From positions 1 through 41,977 of the forward strand of contig JACPOK010000022.1 in NCBI GenBank assembly GCA_016191525.1: 41,977 nucleotides of DNA, written 5' to 3'. This document shows positions 16,477 through 24,865 of this stretch, in pieces (the first letter of the stretch is position 1; every line of letters begins with the position of its first letter). Origin of the DNA: Burkholderiales bacterium (lineage in GTDB: Bacteria > Pseudomonadota > Gammaproteobacteria > Burkholderiales > Burkholderiaceae_C). The notes under the pieces were generated by a model. The model saw only the letters and a list, made by a program, of their open reading frames with translations. It was not told where the DNA came from and made no database searches. Made by a program: the position numbers and the translations under genes.

Positions 16477-17286
16477 TCAGGCCAGCCAGCGCTTGCGCCG
16501 CTTGTAGCTCTTCACATCGCGGAAGCTCTTGCGCTCCCCGCCGCCTACGCCCAGATAGAACTCCTTCACGTCCTCGTTGGTGGCGAGCTCGGCGGCCTTG
16601 CCGTCCATCACCACGCGGCCGCTTTCCATGATGTAGCCGTAATCCGAATAACGCAGCGCCATGTTCGTGTTCTGCTCGGCCAGCAGGAAGGTGACCTTCT
16701 CCTTGGTGTTGAGGTCCTTCACGATCTCGAACACCTCTTCGACGATCTGCGGGGCCAGCCCCATTGAGGGTTCGTCCAGCAGCACCATGCTCGGGCTGGC
16801 CATCAGCGCCCGGCCGATGGCGCACATCTGCTGCTCGCCGCCCGAGGTGTAGGCGGCCTGCGAGCCGCGCCGCGTCTTCAGGCGCGGGAAGTAGGCATAG
16901 ACCTTTTCGAGATTGGCCGCCACTTCGCTCTTGCTGGAGCGGGTGTAGGCGCCGGTCAGCAGGTTCTCCTCGATGGTGAGGTGTGCGAAGCAGTGCCGCC
17001 CTTCCATCACCTGCACCACGCCGCGCTTGACCAGGTCGGCCGGCGACAGGTTCTCGATGCGCTCGCCGCGCAGCTCGATCGAGCCCTTGGTCACCGCGCC
17101 GCGTTCGCCCTTGAGCAGATTGGACACGGCGCGCAGCGTGGTGGTCTTGCCTGCGCCGTTGCCGCCCAGGATGGCCACGATGCCGCCCTCGGGCACCTGC
17201 AGCGAGACGCCTTTTAGCACCAGGATCACGGAGTTGTAGATGACCTCGATGCCGTTGACATTCAGAACGATGTTGTTTGTGCTCAT
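16477..17286 (-). CDS. Liv-type ABC transporter ATP-binding protein (LivF-like)
   Basis: 269 residues. It contains all the ATPase motifs: Walker A GGNGAGKTT (about 41-49), a Q-loop region, signature TSGGEQQM (variant of LSGGQ), Walker B MVLLDEPSMGLAP and the switch region LLAEQN (Gln-Asn in place of the usual His region, as normal in LivF). It is longer than a typical LivF (about 235 residues) owing to a basic C-terminal tail (GGGERKSFRDVKSYKRRKRWLA). It energises inward transport together with the LivG-, LivH- and LivM-like proteins encoded upstream. Two hairpins separate it from the solute-binding-protein gene, which may lower its expression relative to that gene; the PaaK-like gene follows after 10 bp. 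Confidence 0.9.
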   Translation of the reverse strand: MSTNNIVLNVNGIEVIYNSVILVLKGVSLQVPEGGIVAILGGNGAGKTTTLRAVSNLLKGERGAVTKGSIELRGERIENLSPADLVKRGVVQVMEGRHCFAHLTIEENLLTGAYTRSSKSEVAANLEKVYAYFPRLKTRRGSQAAYTSGGEQQMCAIGRALMASPSMVLLDEPSMGLAPQIVEEVFEIVKDLNTKEKVTFLLAEQNTNMALRYSDYGYIMESGRVVMDGKAAELATNEDVKEFYLGVGGGERKSFRDVKSYKRRKRWLA

Positions 17287-17296
17287 GTGTTTGTCA

Positions 17297-17344
17297 CCAA
17301 TCGAAAGGCCGGGCCTTTCGGTTGGCGGCTGCCGCGGCAGCCGC
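17297..17344 (-). terminator. Two tandem hairpins between the solute-binding-protein and livF genes
   Basis: Stem 1 is 13 bp with one wobble-type mismatch (17297-17309 with 17313-17325, loop of 3). Stem 2 is a perfect 9-bp GCGGCTGCC/GGCAGCCGC (17325-17344). No clear T run follows on the minus strand, so partial attenuation or 3'-end stabilisation of the upstream binding-protein mRNA is more likely than full termination. Confidence 0.5.
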
Positions 17345-17355
17345 TTGTCTTCAGG

Positions 17356-18693
17356 TTACGACTGGCAATCGGCCGGGGTGCGCGGGGTCAGTTTCTTCTC
17401 GGCCGCATAGCGGGCCGCAGTGCTCCTCACCAGGGGCTTGATCACCTGGTCGTCGGCCTGCAGCCAGTCGGAGGTGAACTTCCACTCTTTGCCGTCCCAG
17501 GTGTGGATGCGCGCCCAGGCGGCGCCCATGTGGTCCACGCACGAGGTGCTGATCGGGCGCATCACGCCGGCAAAGCCCAGCGCATCCAGCTTGGCTTGCG
17601 TGAGGTTCAGGTTCTCCAGGCCCCAGCGGACCTGCTCGCCGGTCATGACTTTGCCCTTGCCGAAGCGCTCCTGCGCCGCGCGAATGCCTTCAATGCCCAG
17701 CATGGCGCTCATGGCGCCGCGCATGTACAGCACCTGGCCCACTTCTTCCTTCGGGCCTGTGCCCTGGCCCTTGCCGTGCACCATGGTCATCACGTCCTTG
17801 ACCAGCTTGGACTGCGGCTCCGCGCCGTGCTGCATGGTCACTGCGTTGTAGCCCTTGGCGCCATCGGCCACATCCTTCACGTCCGGCTCGGCGCCGGCCC
17901 ACCACACGCCGTACATCTTCTCGCGCGGATAGCCGGTGGCCTGCGCTTCCTTGATGGCGGTCGTGTTCATGATGCCCCAGCCCCACAGCACGACGTAGTC
18001 GGGCTTGGCCTGGCGGATCTGCAGCCAGGTCGCCTTCTGTTCCACGCCGGGCGCGGCCACCGGCAGCAGTTGCAGGTCATAGCCGTGCATCTTCGAGCGC
18101 TCCTGCATCAGGGGGATCGGCTCCTTGCCGAACGGGCTGTCGTGGTAGACCAGCGCGATCTTCTTGCCCTTGAGCTTGTCCATGCCACCGCCTTCCTTCT
18201 TGGCGATGGCCTGCAGGATGGTGTCGCTGGCCACCCAGTAGGTGCCGGCGATCGGGAAGTTCCACTTGAACACCGATCCGTCGGCGCTTTCGCTGCGGCC
18301 GTAGCCCACCGTCACGACCGGAATCTTGTCGGCCGGGGCCTTCTCGGTGATGGCGAACGTGGCGCCGGTGGACAGCGGCTGCACCATGGAGGCGCCGCCG
18401 TTCTTGCCCTTCAGGCGCTCATAGCATTCCACGCTGCGTGCCGTGTCGTAGCCGGTCTCGCATTCCTCGAAGGAAATCTTCACGCCGTTAAGCCCGCCGC
18501 GCGCGTTTACCAGCTTGAGGTAATCCACATAACCGTTCGCCCACGGCACGCCGTTCGGGGCATAGGGCCCGGTACGGTAGGACAGCACGGGCATGAACTG
18601 TTCCCTGGCCTGCGCGTGCGCGCTGGTCGAAACCACCGAGGAGGCCCCGGCGGCGAGGGCCGCCATGGCCAGGATGAGATTGCGTAACTTCAT
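17356..18693 (-). CDS. Periplasmic substrate-binding protein of a Liv-type ABC transporter
   Basis: 445 residues from the ATG at 18693 (AGGAGA 5 nt upstream). Signal peptide MKLRNLILAMAALAAGASS...AHAQ. It belongs to the Leu/Ile/Val-binding-like periplasmic family (type I fold): LSYRTGPYAPNGVPWANGYVDYLKLVNARGGLNGVKI at the N-terminus, GYDTARSVECYERLK, then alternating alpha/beta segments (KIALVYHDSPFG, KPDYVVLWGWGIMNTTAIKEA). Somewhat longer than LivK (about 370). This branch is associated with transporters for aromatic or other carboxylic acids rather than amino acids, in keeping with the flanking CoA ligases; the ligand itself is unknown. It lies 37 bp downstream of the livM-like gene, and two hairpins follow it. 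Confidence 0.88.
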   Translation of the reverse strand: MKLRNLILAMAALAAGASSVVSTSAHAQAREQFMPVLSYRTGPYAPNGVPWANGYVDYLKLVNARGGLNGVKISFEECETGYDTARSVECYERLKGKNGGASMVQPLSTGATFAITEKAPADKIPVVTVGYGRSESADGSVFKWNFPIAGTYWVASDTILQAIAKKEGGGMDKLKGKKIALVYHDSPFGKEPIPLMQERSKMHGYDLQLLPVAAPGVEQKATWLQIRQAKPDYVVLWGWGIMNTTAIKEAQATGYPREKMYGVWWAGAEPDVKDVADGAKGYNAVTMQHGAEPQSKLVKDVMTMVHGKGQGTGPKEEVGQVLYMRGAMSAMLGIEGIRAAQERFGKGKVMTGEQVRWGLENLNLTQAKLDALGFAGVMRPISTSCVDHMGAAWARIHTWDGKEWKFTSDWLQADDQVIKPLVRSTAARYAAEKKLTPRTPADCQS

Positions 18694-18730
18694 GAATGTC
18701 TCCTGTTGTGGAAAGGTGCCGGTGAAAAAA

Positions 18731-19807
18731 TCAATGGGGAAAGGGCCACAGCCGCAGCTTCTGCTTGCCGGTGGACCAGAGCTTGGCCAGGCCATGCGGC
18801 TCGACGATGAGGAACCAGACGATCAGCCCGCCGAAGATCATCAGCTCGGCGTGCGAGATGCCGGCGGTGGAAATGGCGATGCCGAACGTGCCCGCAAGCA
18901 GCGGCAGGAACTGGTTCAGCGCGATCGGCAGCACCACGATGAAGGCCGCGCCGAAAAAGCTGCCCATGATGGAGCCCAGCCCGCCGATGATCACCATGAA
19001 CAGCAGGCGGAACGACATGTCCACCGAGAAGGCCGCCGGCTCCCACGCGCCTAGGTAGAGGAAGGCCCACAGGCCGCCGGCCACGCCGATGATGAAGGAG
19101 CTGACGGCGAAGGCGCTGAGCTTGGCGTACATCGGCCGGATGCCGATCACCGCGGCCGCCACGTCCATGTCGCGGATGGCCATCCACTCGCGGCCGATGG
19201 CGCCGCGCACCAGGTTCTTGGCCAGCAGCGCCATCACGCACAGGATGCCCAGGCAGAACACGTAACGGCTGACGCCGCTGTCCAGCGAAAACCCGAAGAA
19301 CTGCAGGTTGGATACCGACACCGAGCCCGAAGGCGTGTCGTGCGTGAGCCACTTGATGCGCAGGAACATCCAGTCGGAGAAGAACTGCGCCGCCAGCGTG
19401 GTGACAGCCAGGTACAGGCCCTTCACGCGCAGGCTGGGCAGCCCGAACAGCAGCCCGAACAGCGTGGCGCACAGACCGCCCAGGATCAGCGCAGGGATCA
19501 GCGGCAGCCCGGGCATGCGCACGAAGAAGTTATAGGCACCATAAGCGCCCACCGCCATGAAAGCGCCCGAGCCCAGCGAGATCTGGCCGCAATAGCCCAC
19601 CAGCACGTTCACGCCCAGTGCGGCCAGCGACATGATGAGGAAGGGGATCAGGATGGCGCGGAACAGGTAGTCACTGGCCAGGCCCGGCACCACCACAAAC
19701 GCCACCACCAGCAGCAGCAGCAGGAAGATCCGGTCCTGCAGGATCGGCATGATCTGCTGGTCGGCCCGGTAGGTCGTCTTGAACTGGCCGTTCTCTCTGT
19801 AAATCAT
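18731..19807 (-). CDS. Liv-type ABC transporter permease (LivM-like)
   Basis: 358 residues from the ATG at 19807. After a hydrophilic N-terminal extension (MIYRENGQFKTTYRADQQIM), about nine hydrophobic segments follow, beginning IFLLLLLVVAFVVVPGL and LIPFLIMSLAALGVNVLVGYCGQISLGSGAFMAVGAYGAYN, the LivM signature (GxxGQxSLGHGAF-like, here with Ser for His). The conserved cytoplasmic loop REWMAIRDMDVAAAVIGI contacts the ATPase (EAA-like). Inner-membrane component that forms the translocation path with the LivH-like protein. It follows livH by 13 bp and precedes the binding-protein gene by 37 bp, so it belongs to one transcript. Confidence 0.92.
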   Translation of the reverse strand: MIYRENGQFKTTYRADQQIMPILQDRIFLLLLLVVAFVVVPGLASDYLFRAILIPFLIMSLAALGVNVLVGYCGQISLGSGAFMAVGAYGAYNFFVRMPGLPLIPALILGGLCATLFGLLFGLPSLRVKGLYLAVTTLAAQFFSDWMFLRIKWLTHDTPSGSVSVSNLQFFGFSLDSGVSRYVFCLGILCVMALLAKNLVRGAIGREWMAIRDMDVAAAVIGIRPMYAKLSAFAVSSFIIGVAGGLWAFLYLGAWEPAAFSVDMSFRLLFMVIIGGLGSIMGSFFGAAFIVVLPIALNQFLPLLAGTFGIAISTAGISHAELMIFGGLIVWFLIVEPHGLAKLWSTGKQKLRLWPFPH

Positions 19808-19820
19808 GTGGTTCTTCCGG

Positions 19821-20750
19821 TCACACGCGGTCGATGATTTTTTCGCCGAACAGGCCCTGCGGCCGCACCAGCAGGAAACCCAGCGCCAGCACATAGGCAA
19901 ACCAGATCTCGATGCCGCCGCCCAGCATGGGGCCCAGGAACACTTCGGCCAGCTTCTCGCCCACGCCCAGGATCAGCCCCCCGACGATGGCGCCCGGCAC
20001 GGAAGTGAGGCCACCCAGGATTACCAGTGGCAGCGCCTTCAGGGCCAGCACCGACAGCGAGAACTGCACGCCCAGCTTGCTGCCCCAGATGATGCCGGCC
20101 ACCAGCGCGACGAAGCCCGCCACGCTCCACACGATCACCCAGATGCGCTTGAGCGGAATGCCGATCGATTGTGCTGCCTGGTGATCGTCGGCCACGGCGC
20201 GAAGCGCGCGGCCGGTGCCGGTGTACTGGAAGAACGCGGCCAGTGCGGCGACCAGCGCGGCCGCGATCACCGCCGCCACCATGTCCTCCTGGTTGATCAG
20301 CAGGCCGCCCGGGAAGGTGCTCTCCATCAGGAATACCGGGTCCTTGGGCATGCCCACGTCGATCTTGTAGATGCTGGAGCCGAAGATGGTCTGGCCGAAC
20401 CCGTCCAGGAAGTACGACACGCCCAGCGTTGCCATGAGCAGCGCCACACCTTCCTGGTTCACCAGCTTGCCCAGCACCAGCCTTTCCACCAGCCAGGCCA
20501 CCACGATCATTACCAGCAGCGCGGCGACGAAGGCCAGCGCGTTGGGCAGGAACTTGCCGGTCAGGCCGGTCCATTGGGGGATCCATTCCGAAAAGCGTGC
20601 CATGGCCAGCGCGGCGAACAGCACCATCGCGCCCTGCGCGAAGTTGAAAACGCCCGAGGCCTTGAAGATCAGCACGAAGCCCAGCGCCACCAGCGAATAC
20701 AGCATGCCCGACATCAGGCCGCCGATGATTGTTTCGATTACGGGTCCCAC
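19821..20750 (-). CDS. Liv-type ABC transporter permease (LivH-like)
   Basis: 309 residues, close to LivH size, with about eight hydrophobic segments and no cleaved signal. Family hallmarks: GLMSGMLYSLVALGFVLIFKASGVFNFAQGAM at the N-terminus, the EAA-like loop TGTGRALRAVADDHQAAQSIGI, and the C-terminal GGLTSVPGAIVGGLILGVGEKLAE. It pairs with the LivM-like protein in the inner membrane. It starts 9 bp after the livG stop and ends 13 bp before livM, so the genes are co-transcribed. Confidence 0.92.
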   Translation of the reverse strand: MGPVIETIIGGLMSGMLYSLVALGFVLIFKASGVFNFAQGAMVLFAALAMARFSEWIPQWTGLTGKFLPNALAFVAALLVMIVVAWLVERLVLGKLVNQEGVALLMATLGVSYFLDGFGQTIFGSSIYKIDVGMPKDPVFLMESTFPGGLLINQEDMVAAVIAAALVAALAAFFQYTGTGRALRAVADDHQAAQSIGIPLKRIWVIVWSVAGFVALVAGIIWGSKLGVQFSLSVLALKALPLVILGGLTSVPGAIVGGLILGVGEKLAEVFLGPMLGGGIEIWFAYVLALGFLLVRPQGLFGEKIIDRV

Positions 20751-20759
20751 GGCTGTTCC

Positions 20760-21590
20760 TTAATGCGAGGTGCCCAGGTACGCCCGGATCACGTCTTCGT
20801 TGTTGCGTACTTCGCCGGGAGTGCCGTCGCCGATCTTGCGGCCATAGTCCAGCACAACCACCCGGTCACTGATGTCCATCACCACGCCCATGTCATGCTC
20901 GATCAGCACGACGGTGGTGCCGAACTCGTCGTTCACGTCCAGCACGAAGCGGCACATGTCCTGCTTTTCTTCCACGTTCATGCCGGCCATGGGTTCGTCC
21001 AGCAGCAGCACCTGCGGCTCCATCGCCAGTGCGCGGCCCAGGTCCACCCGCTTTTGCAGGCCATAAGGCAGCTGGCCCACCGGCGTCTTGCGAAAGGCCT
21101 GGATCTCCAGGAAGTCGATGATGTGCTCGACGAACTCGCGCTGGCGCATTTCCTCGCGCCCGGCCGGCCCGATGCGCAGCGCCTGCATCAGCAGGTTGCT
21201 TTTGATCTTCAGGTTGCGCCCGGTCATGATGTTGTCCAGCACGCTCATGCCCTTGAACAGGGCCAGGTTCTGGAAGGTGCGCGCCACGCCCATCTCGGCC
21301 ACCTGGCGCGAGTTCATGTGTTTGAAGGTCTGGCCGCGGAAATTGATCGAGCCCTGTTGCGGCTGGTAGACGCCGTTGATGCAGTTGAGCATCGAGCTCT
21401 TGCCCGCGCCGTTCGGCCCGATGATGGCGCGGATCTCGTGCTCGCGCACGTTGAAGGAAATATCCGTGAGCGCCTTCACGCCGCCGAAGGCCAGCGAGAT
21501 GTTCTGCACATCCATGATCACTTCGCCAAACTTGCGGCGCTGGCCGGCTGGCGCATCGGCGAGGTGGGCGGCTTCAGTCATCATGTTCAT
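20760..21590 (-). CDS. Liv-type ABC transporter ATP-binding protein (LivG-like)
   Basis: 276 residues from the ATG at 21590; further in-frame ATGs at 21584 and 21581 are possible starts. Walker A IGPNGAGKSS, a LivG-type central region (RTFQNLALFKGMSVLDNIMTGRN), the variant signature QLPYGLQKRVDLGRAL, Walker B QVLLLDEPMAGM and the switch histidine in VLIEHDMGVVMDISDRVVVLDYG are all present. The C-terminus (GEVRNNEDVIRAYLG) is typical of LivG. It should form the ATPase dimer with the LivF-like protein. Its start overlaps the stop of the acyl-CoA ligase gene by 4 bp (ATGA), a direct physical link between transport and CoA activation. Confidence 0.92.
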   Translation of the reverse strand: MNMMTEAAHLADAPAGQRRKFGEVIMDVQNISLAFGGVKALTDISFNVREHEIRAIIGPNGAGKSSMLNCINGVYQPQQGSINFRGQTFKHMNSRQVAEMGVARTFQNLALFKGMSVLDNIMTGRNLKIKSNLLMQALRIGPAGREEMRQREFVEHIIDFLEIQAFRKTPVGQLPYGLQKRVDLGRALAMEPQVLLLDEPMAGMNVEEKQDMCRFVLDVNDEFGTTVVLIEHDMGVVMDISDRVVVLDYGRKIGDGTPGEVRNNEDVIRAYLGTSH

Positions 21591-23533
21591 GCGGCCGCCT
21601 TGACGGGTGTGAAGGTCTGGGTGTCCATGATCTTCAGCGTGGCGCTCACGCTGCCGGTGCGGCCGTCCTCGAACTTCACCTGCGTCTCGATGAACTGTTC
21701 GGGCCTGCCGCCGTACAGCGCCTCCACCAGCACGTCGTACTTCTCCGCGATGAAGCCGCGGCGGACCTTGTTGGTGCGGGTCAGCTCGCCGTCGTCCGCG
21801 TCCAGTTCCTTGTGCAGCACCAGGAAGCGGCTGATCTGCGAGCCGGCCAGCAGGGTGTCGGCCGAGAGGTCGGCGTTGACTTTTTCCACGCACTCCCTGA
21901 TCAGCTGGTACACCTCGGGTTTTTGTGCCAGGTCGGTGTAACCCGCATAGGGCAGGTTGCGCCGCTCGGCCCAGTTGCCGACGGCGTCGAAGTCGATGTT
22001 GATCATCACGCACACCTTTTCGCGCTGGTCGCCGTAGGCCACCACTTCCTTGATGTGCGGGAAGAACTTGAGCTTGTTCTCCACGTACTTGGGCGCGAAC
22101 ATCGCGCCGTCATTGGCACCGCCCTGGATGCGGCCGACATCCTTGACGCGGTCGATGATCTTCAGGTGGCCCTGCGCGTCCAGGAAGCCCGCATCGCTGG
22201 TGTGGTACCAGCCATCGGCAGTCAGCACTTCGGCCGTGGCTTCGGGGTTCTTGTAGTACGCCTTGAGCAGGCCGGCGGAGCGCACCAGGATTTCGCCGTT
22301 TTCGGCTACCTTGATCTCCACGCCACTGATGGGAATGCCCACCGTGTCCGATCGCGCCTGGTCATCCGGCTGCAGGCAGACGAACACCGCGGTCTCGGTG
22401 GACCCATAGAGCTGCTTGATGTTGATGCCGATGGAGCGGTAAAAGCTGAACAGGTCGGGGCCGATGGCCTCGCCCGCCGTGTAGGCGACCCGCACGCGGG
22501 AAAAGCCCAGGGTGTTGCGCAGCGGGCCGTACACCAGCACATTGCCCAGCGCGTATTTCATCTTGTCCAGCGCGCCCACGGGCTTGCCGTCCATCAAGTC
22601 GGGCCCGACGCGGCGCGCCACGTCCATGCAGGCCTTGAACATCCAGCGCTTGATGGCGCCGGCGTCTTCCATGCGGATCATCACCGTGGTCAGCAGCCCT
22701 TCGAACACGCGGGGCGGGGCGAAGTAGTAGGTGGGCCCGATCTCCTTCAGGTCGATCATCACCGTTGCCGCCGACTCGGGGCAGTTCACCACGTAGCCGC
22801 AGGCCAGCCACTGCGCATAGCTGAAGATGTTCTGGCCGATCCAGGCCGGCGGCAGGTAGGCCAGCACTTCTTCATGGGCCGTGAGCTTGTCGAACTGCGC
22901 GCCGGCGTGGGCGCGGTCCAGCAGCGTGCGGTGTGTGTGCACCACGCCCTTGGGGCTGCCGGTGGTGCCTGAGGTGAAGAACATCGCGGCCACGTCGTCA
23001 GGCTCGGCGACCTGGATTTCTCCCTTGAAGAACCCGGGGTTGGCCAGCGAAAAGGCATGGCCCTTCGCCAGCAGCGAATCAAGCGACGAAAGGCCCGGCT
23101 CCGAATAGTTGCGCAGGCCGCGCGGATCGTCGTAGAAGATCGCGCCGATCTGCGGGCACTGGGCGCGCACTTCGAGCAGCTTGTCCACCTGCTCCTGGTC
23201 CTCGGCGAAGGCCATGCGCACTTCGGCGTTGTTGATCGGGAACACGCACTCGGCGGCCACCGCGTCCTGGTACAGCGGGATCGGTATCGCGCCCAGCGCC
23301 TGCGCCGCCAGCATCGTGGCGTACAGGCGCGGCCGGTTGGCGCCCACCACCACGATGTGCTCGCCGCGCGCCAGGCCCGCCTGGTGCAGGCCGCAGGCGA
23401 TGTGTTCCACAAGCAGCGCCATCGCCGACCAGGTGTGGCTTTGCCAGATGCCGTATTCCTTTTCGCGCATCGCCGCATCCGCGGGACGCTGCGACGCATG
23501 CTCAAGCAGCAATCGCGGAAAGGTGGTTTGCAT
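21587..23533 (-). CDS. Long-chain-type acyl-CoA ligase (AMP-binding enzyme)
   Basis: 648 residues, full-length ANL enzyme of the large FadD15-like branch. It contains FFTSGTTGSPKGVVHTHR (P-loop at 187-196), YFAPPRVFEG, QLYGSTETAVFVC (A5), GWYHTSDAGFLDAQGHLKIIDRVKD (A7/A8) and the FAPKYVENKLKFFPHIKE segment typical of long-chain ligases. It should activate a carboxylic acid with ATP and CoA; the branch suggests a hydrophobic chain or an aryl-alkanoate, but specificity is not readable. Start chosen at the ATG with AAGGA 8 nt upstream. It is the first gene of the transporter run: its stop overlaps the livG start (ATGA). The 123-bp gap upstream holds a promoter with a dyad shared with the next gene upstream, so the two are probably co-regulated. 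Confidence 0.9.
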   Translation of the reverse strand: MQTTFPRLLLEHASQRPADAAMREKEYGIWQSHTWSAMALLVEHIACGLHQAGLARGEHIVVVGANRPRLYATMLAAQALGAIPIPLYQDAVAAECVFPINNAEVRMAFAEDQEQVDKLLEVRAQCPQIGAIFYDDPRGLRNYSEPGLSSLDSLLAKGHAFSLANPGFFKGEIQVAEPDDVAAMFFTSGTTGSPKGVVHTHRTLLDRAHAGAQFDKLTAHEEVLAYLPPAWIGQNIFSYAQWLACGYVVNCPESAATVMIDLKEIGPTYYFAPPRVFEGLLTTVMIRMEDAGAIKRWMFKACMDVARRVGPDLMDGKPVGALDKMKYALGNVLVYGPLRNTLGFSRVRVAYTAGEAIGPDLFSFYRSIGINIKQLYGSTETAVFVCLQPDDQARSDTVGIPISGVEIKVAENGEILVRSAGLLKAYYKNPEATAEVLTADGWYHTSDAGFLDAQGHLKIIDRVKDVGRIQGGANDGAMFAPKYVENKLKFFPHIKEVVAYGDQREKVCVMINIDFDAVGNWAERRNLPYAGYTDLAQKPEVYQLIRECVEKVNADLSADTLLAGSQISRFLVLHKELDADDGELTRTNKVRRGFIAEKYDVLVEALYGGRPEQFIETQVKFEDGRTGSVSATLKIMDTQTFTPVKAAA

Positions 23534-23582
23534 GGGGCGTGTCCTTGGAGTCGGCTAAAGGCAAGTACGTGGTTCGCAGCGA

Positions 23583-23626
23583 ATCCTAGGACCGGCTTTG
23601 ACGCCGCGTTGTCTTTACAACGACAA
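23583..23626 (-). promoter_or_regulatory. Predicted Crp-type activated promoter of the acyl-CoA ligase/Liv genes
   Basis: The 18-bp dyad TTGTCGTTGTAAAGACAA (minus strand, 23626-23609; arms TTGTC/GACAA, 8-bp spacer) is followed by TAGGAT as -10 (23588-23583) and no good -35. The predicted transcription start is about 23576, placing the dyad centre at -41.5, the class II activator position. The same layout occurs before the solute-binding-protein gene at 24790. Confidence 0.65.
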
Positions 23627-23656
23627 TCCTAGGGAATGTCCTAGTAGGGCCTGCCC

Positions 23657-24790
23657 TCAGCGGATGAAGCGGCCGTCCCGCCCGACCATGGTGAGCTCCA
23701 CGAAGCGCGACGCATTGCGCCCCGGCTCGCTGAAGCTCACTTCAAAGCCGCCCAGGTCGTGGCGCTTCATGTTCCAGGTGCTGTCGATGAAGGCGGCGCG
23801 GCTCGCGTTGCGCCCGGCGCGCCGCAGCGCCTCGGCAAATACGCGGGCGTTGATGTAGCCCTCCAGTGCTAGGTGCGAAGGCTCCAGCGTGATGCCCGCC
23901 GCCTTCCACGCCTGCTGGAATTCACGCACCACCGGCACCACTGAATTTCCCGGCGACGGAACGACCTGCGACACCGCGATGCCCGTCGCGTCGTCGCCCA
24001 GGGCGCGCAGCGTGGCGGCCGAGCCCATCACCGAGAGCGCGTAGAGCGGCAAGCCGCGGCGCTGCGCGCGGATGGCCTTCACGAAATCCAGCGTCGGCTT
24101 GCCGGCCAGCCCGACCAGCACCGCCTCCGGATTGGCGGCCACCAGTTTTTGCGCGGCGGCCGCCGCGTCGGAGCCGTTGTTCTCCACCGTCACCGCGATC
24201 GAGCCCGAGAGCTTGTGCTTTTCCATGGCCAGGCGGGCGCCCTCGAACACCTCCTTGCCGAACGAGTTGTTCTGGTAGGCGATGCCTATGCGCCTGATGC
24301 CGATGGTGGCCAGGTGCTGCACCAGCTGCTCGGCTTCATCCGGGTAGCTGGCGCGGATGTTGAAGATGTTGCGCGTGGTTTTGGGCCGCGCCACCAGCGC
24401 GCCGGTGAAAGGCGCGAAGAACGGCGTGCCCGACTCCAGCACCCGGGGCAGCATGGCCTCGATCATCGGCGTGCCCATGCAGTTGAAGAGGGCGAAGCTG
24501 GCCTTGTCGGCCAGGAACGTGTCCACGTTGGCCAGCGCGCGCCTGGTGTCGTAGCCGTCGTCCATCGTGACCAGTTCGATCGCGCGCCCGGCGATCCCGC
24601 CCTGGGCGTTGACCGCGGCGAAGCACGCCCTGGCGCCCTGGTGCATGGCCTGGCCGAGATCGCCGAGCGGCCCGCTCAGCGCGATCGACTGGCAGATGCG
24701 CAGCGCATCCTGGGCACGTGCCGGCAAATGCGACGCGAGTGGCGTGGCGGCGAGAGCCGCCAGGGCGCGGCGGCGGGAAATGGTGTGCAT
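23657..24790 (-). CDS. ABC-transporter periplasmic substrate-binding protein (Liv-type)
   Basis: 377 residues from the ATG at 24790 (GGAG 6 nt upstream). A signal with a twin-arginine-like start (MHTISRRRALAALAATPLASHLPARAQ) precedes a Leu/Ile/Val-binding-like type I periplasmic fold: ICQSIALSGPLGDLGQAMHQGARACFAAVNAQGGIAGRAIELVTMDDGYDTRRALANV is the classic ligand-side N-terminal lobe, and later IRRIGIAYQNNSFGKEVFEGA and NPEAVLVGLAGKPTLDFVKAIRAQ follow. It resembles amide/branched-chain-type binding proteins but the ligand is unknown. It lies upstream of the ligase/Liv genes and is separate from the second binding protein of the same cluster (17356-18693), so the system may take two ligands or ligand states. 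Divergent from the Crp-like regulator, with a shared control region. Confidence 0.88.
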   Translation of the reverse strand: MHTISRRRALAALAATPLASHLPARAQDALRICQSIALSGPLGDLGQAMHQGARACFAAVNAQGGIAGRAIELVTMDDGYDTRRALANVDTFLADKASFALFNCMGTPMIEAMLPRVLESGTPFFAPFTGALVARPKTTRNIFNIRASYPDEAEQLVQHLATIGIRRIGIAYQNNSFGKEVFEGARLAMEKHKLSGSIAVTVENNGSDAAAAAQKLVAANPEAVLVGLAGKPTLDFVKAIRAQRRGLPLYALSVMGSAATLRALGDDATGIAVSQVVPSPGNSVVPVVREFQQAWKAAGITLEPSHLALEGYINARVFAEALRRAGRNASRAAFIDSTWNMKRHDLGGFEVSFSEPGRNASRFVELTMVGRDGRFIR

Positions 24791-24821
24791 GCCTGTCTCC
24801 ATGGAGTGAACGAAGCGCGCA

Positions 24822-24865
24822 AGCCTAAGTTTTCGATTGCCCGCCGGATGTCTTTGCACCGACAA
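24822..24865 (-). promoter_or_regulatory. Predicted Crp-type activated promoter of the solute-binding-protein gene
   Basis: The dyad TTGTCGGTGCAAAGACAT (minus strand, 24865-24848) is followed, at the same 38-bp offset as in the ligase promoter, by TAGGCT (24827-24822) as -10. The predicted start is near 24815, 25 nt before the ATG, with the dyad centred at about -41.5. The dyad also sits 53 bp upstream of the divergent Crp-like regulator gene, so that gene may be autoregulated through it. Confidence 0.6.
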
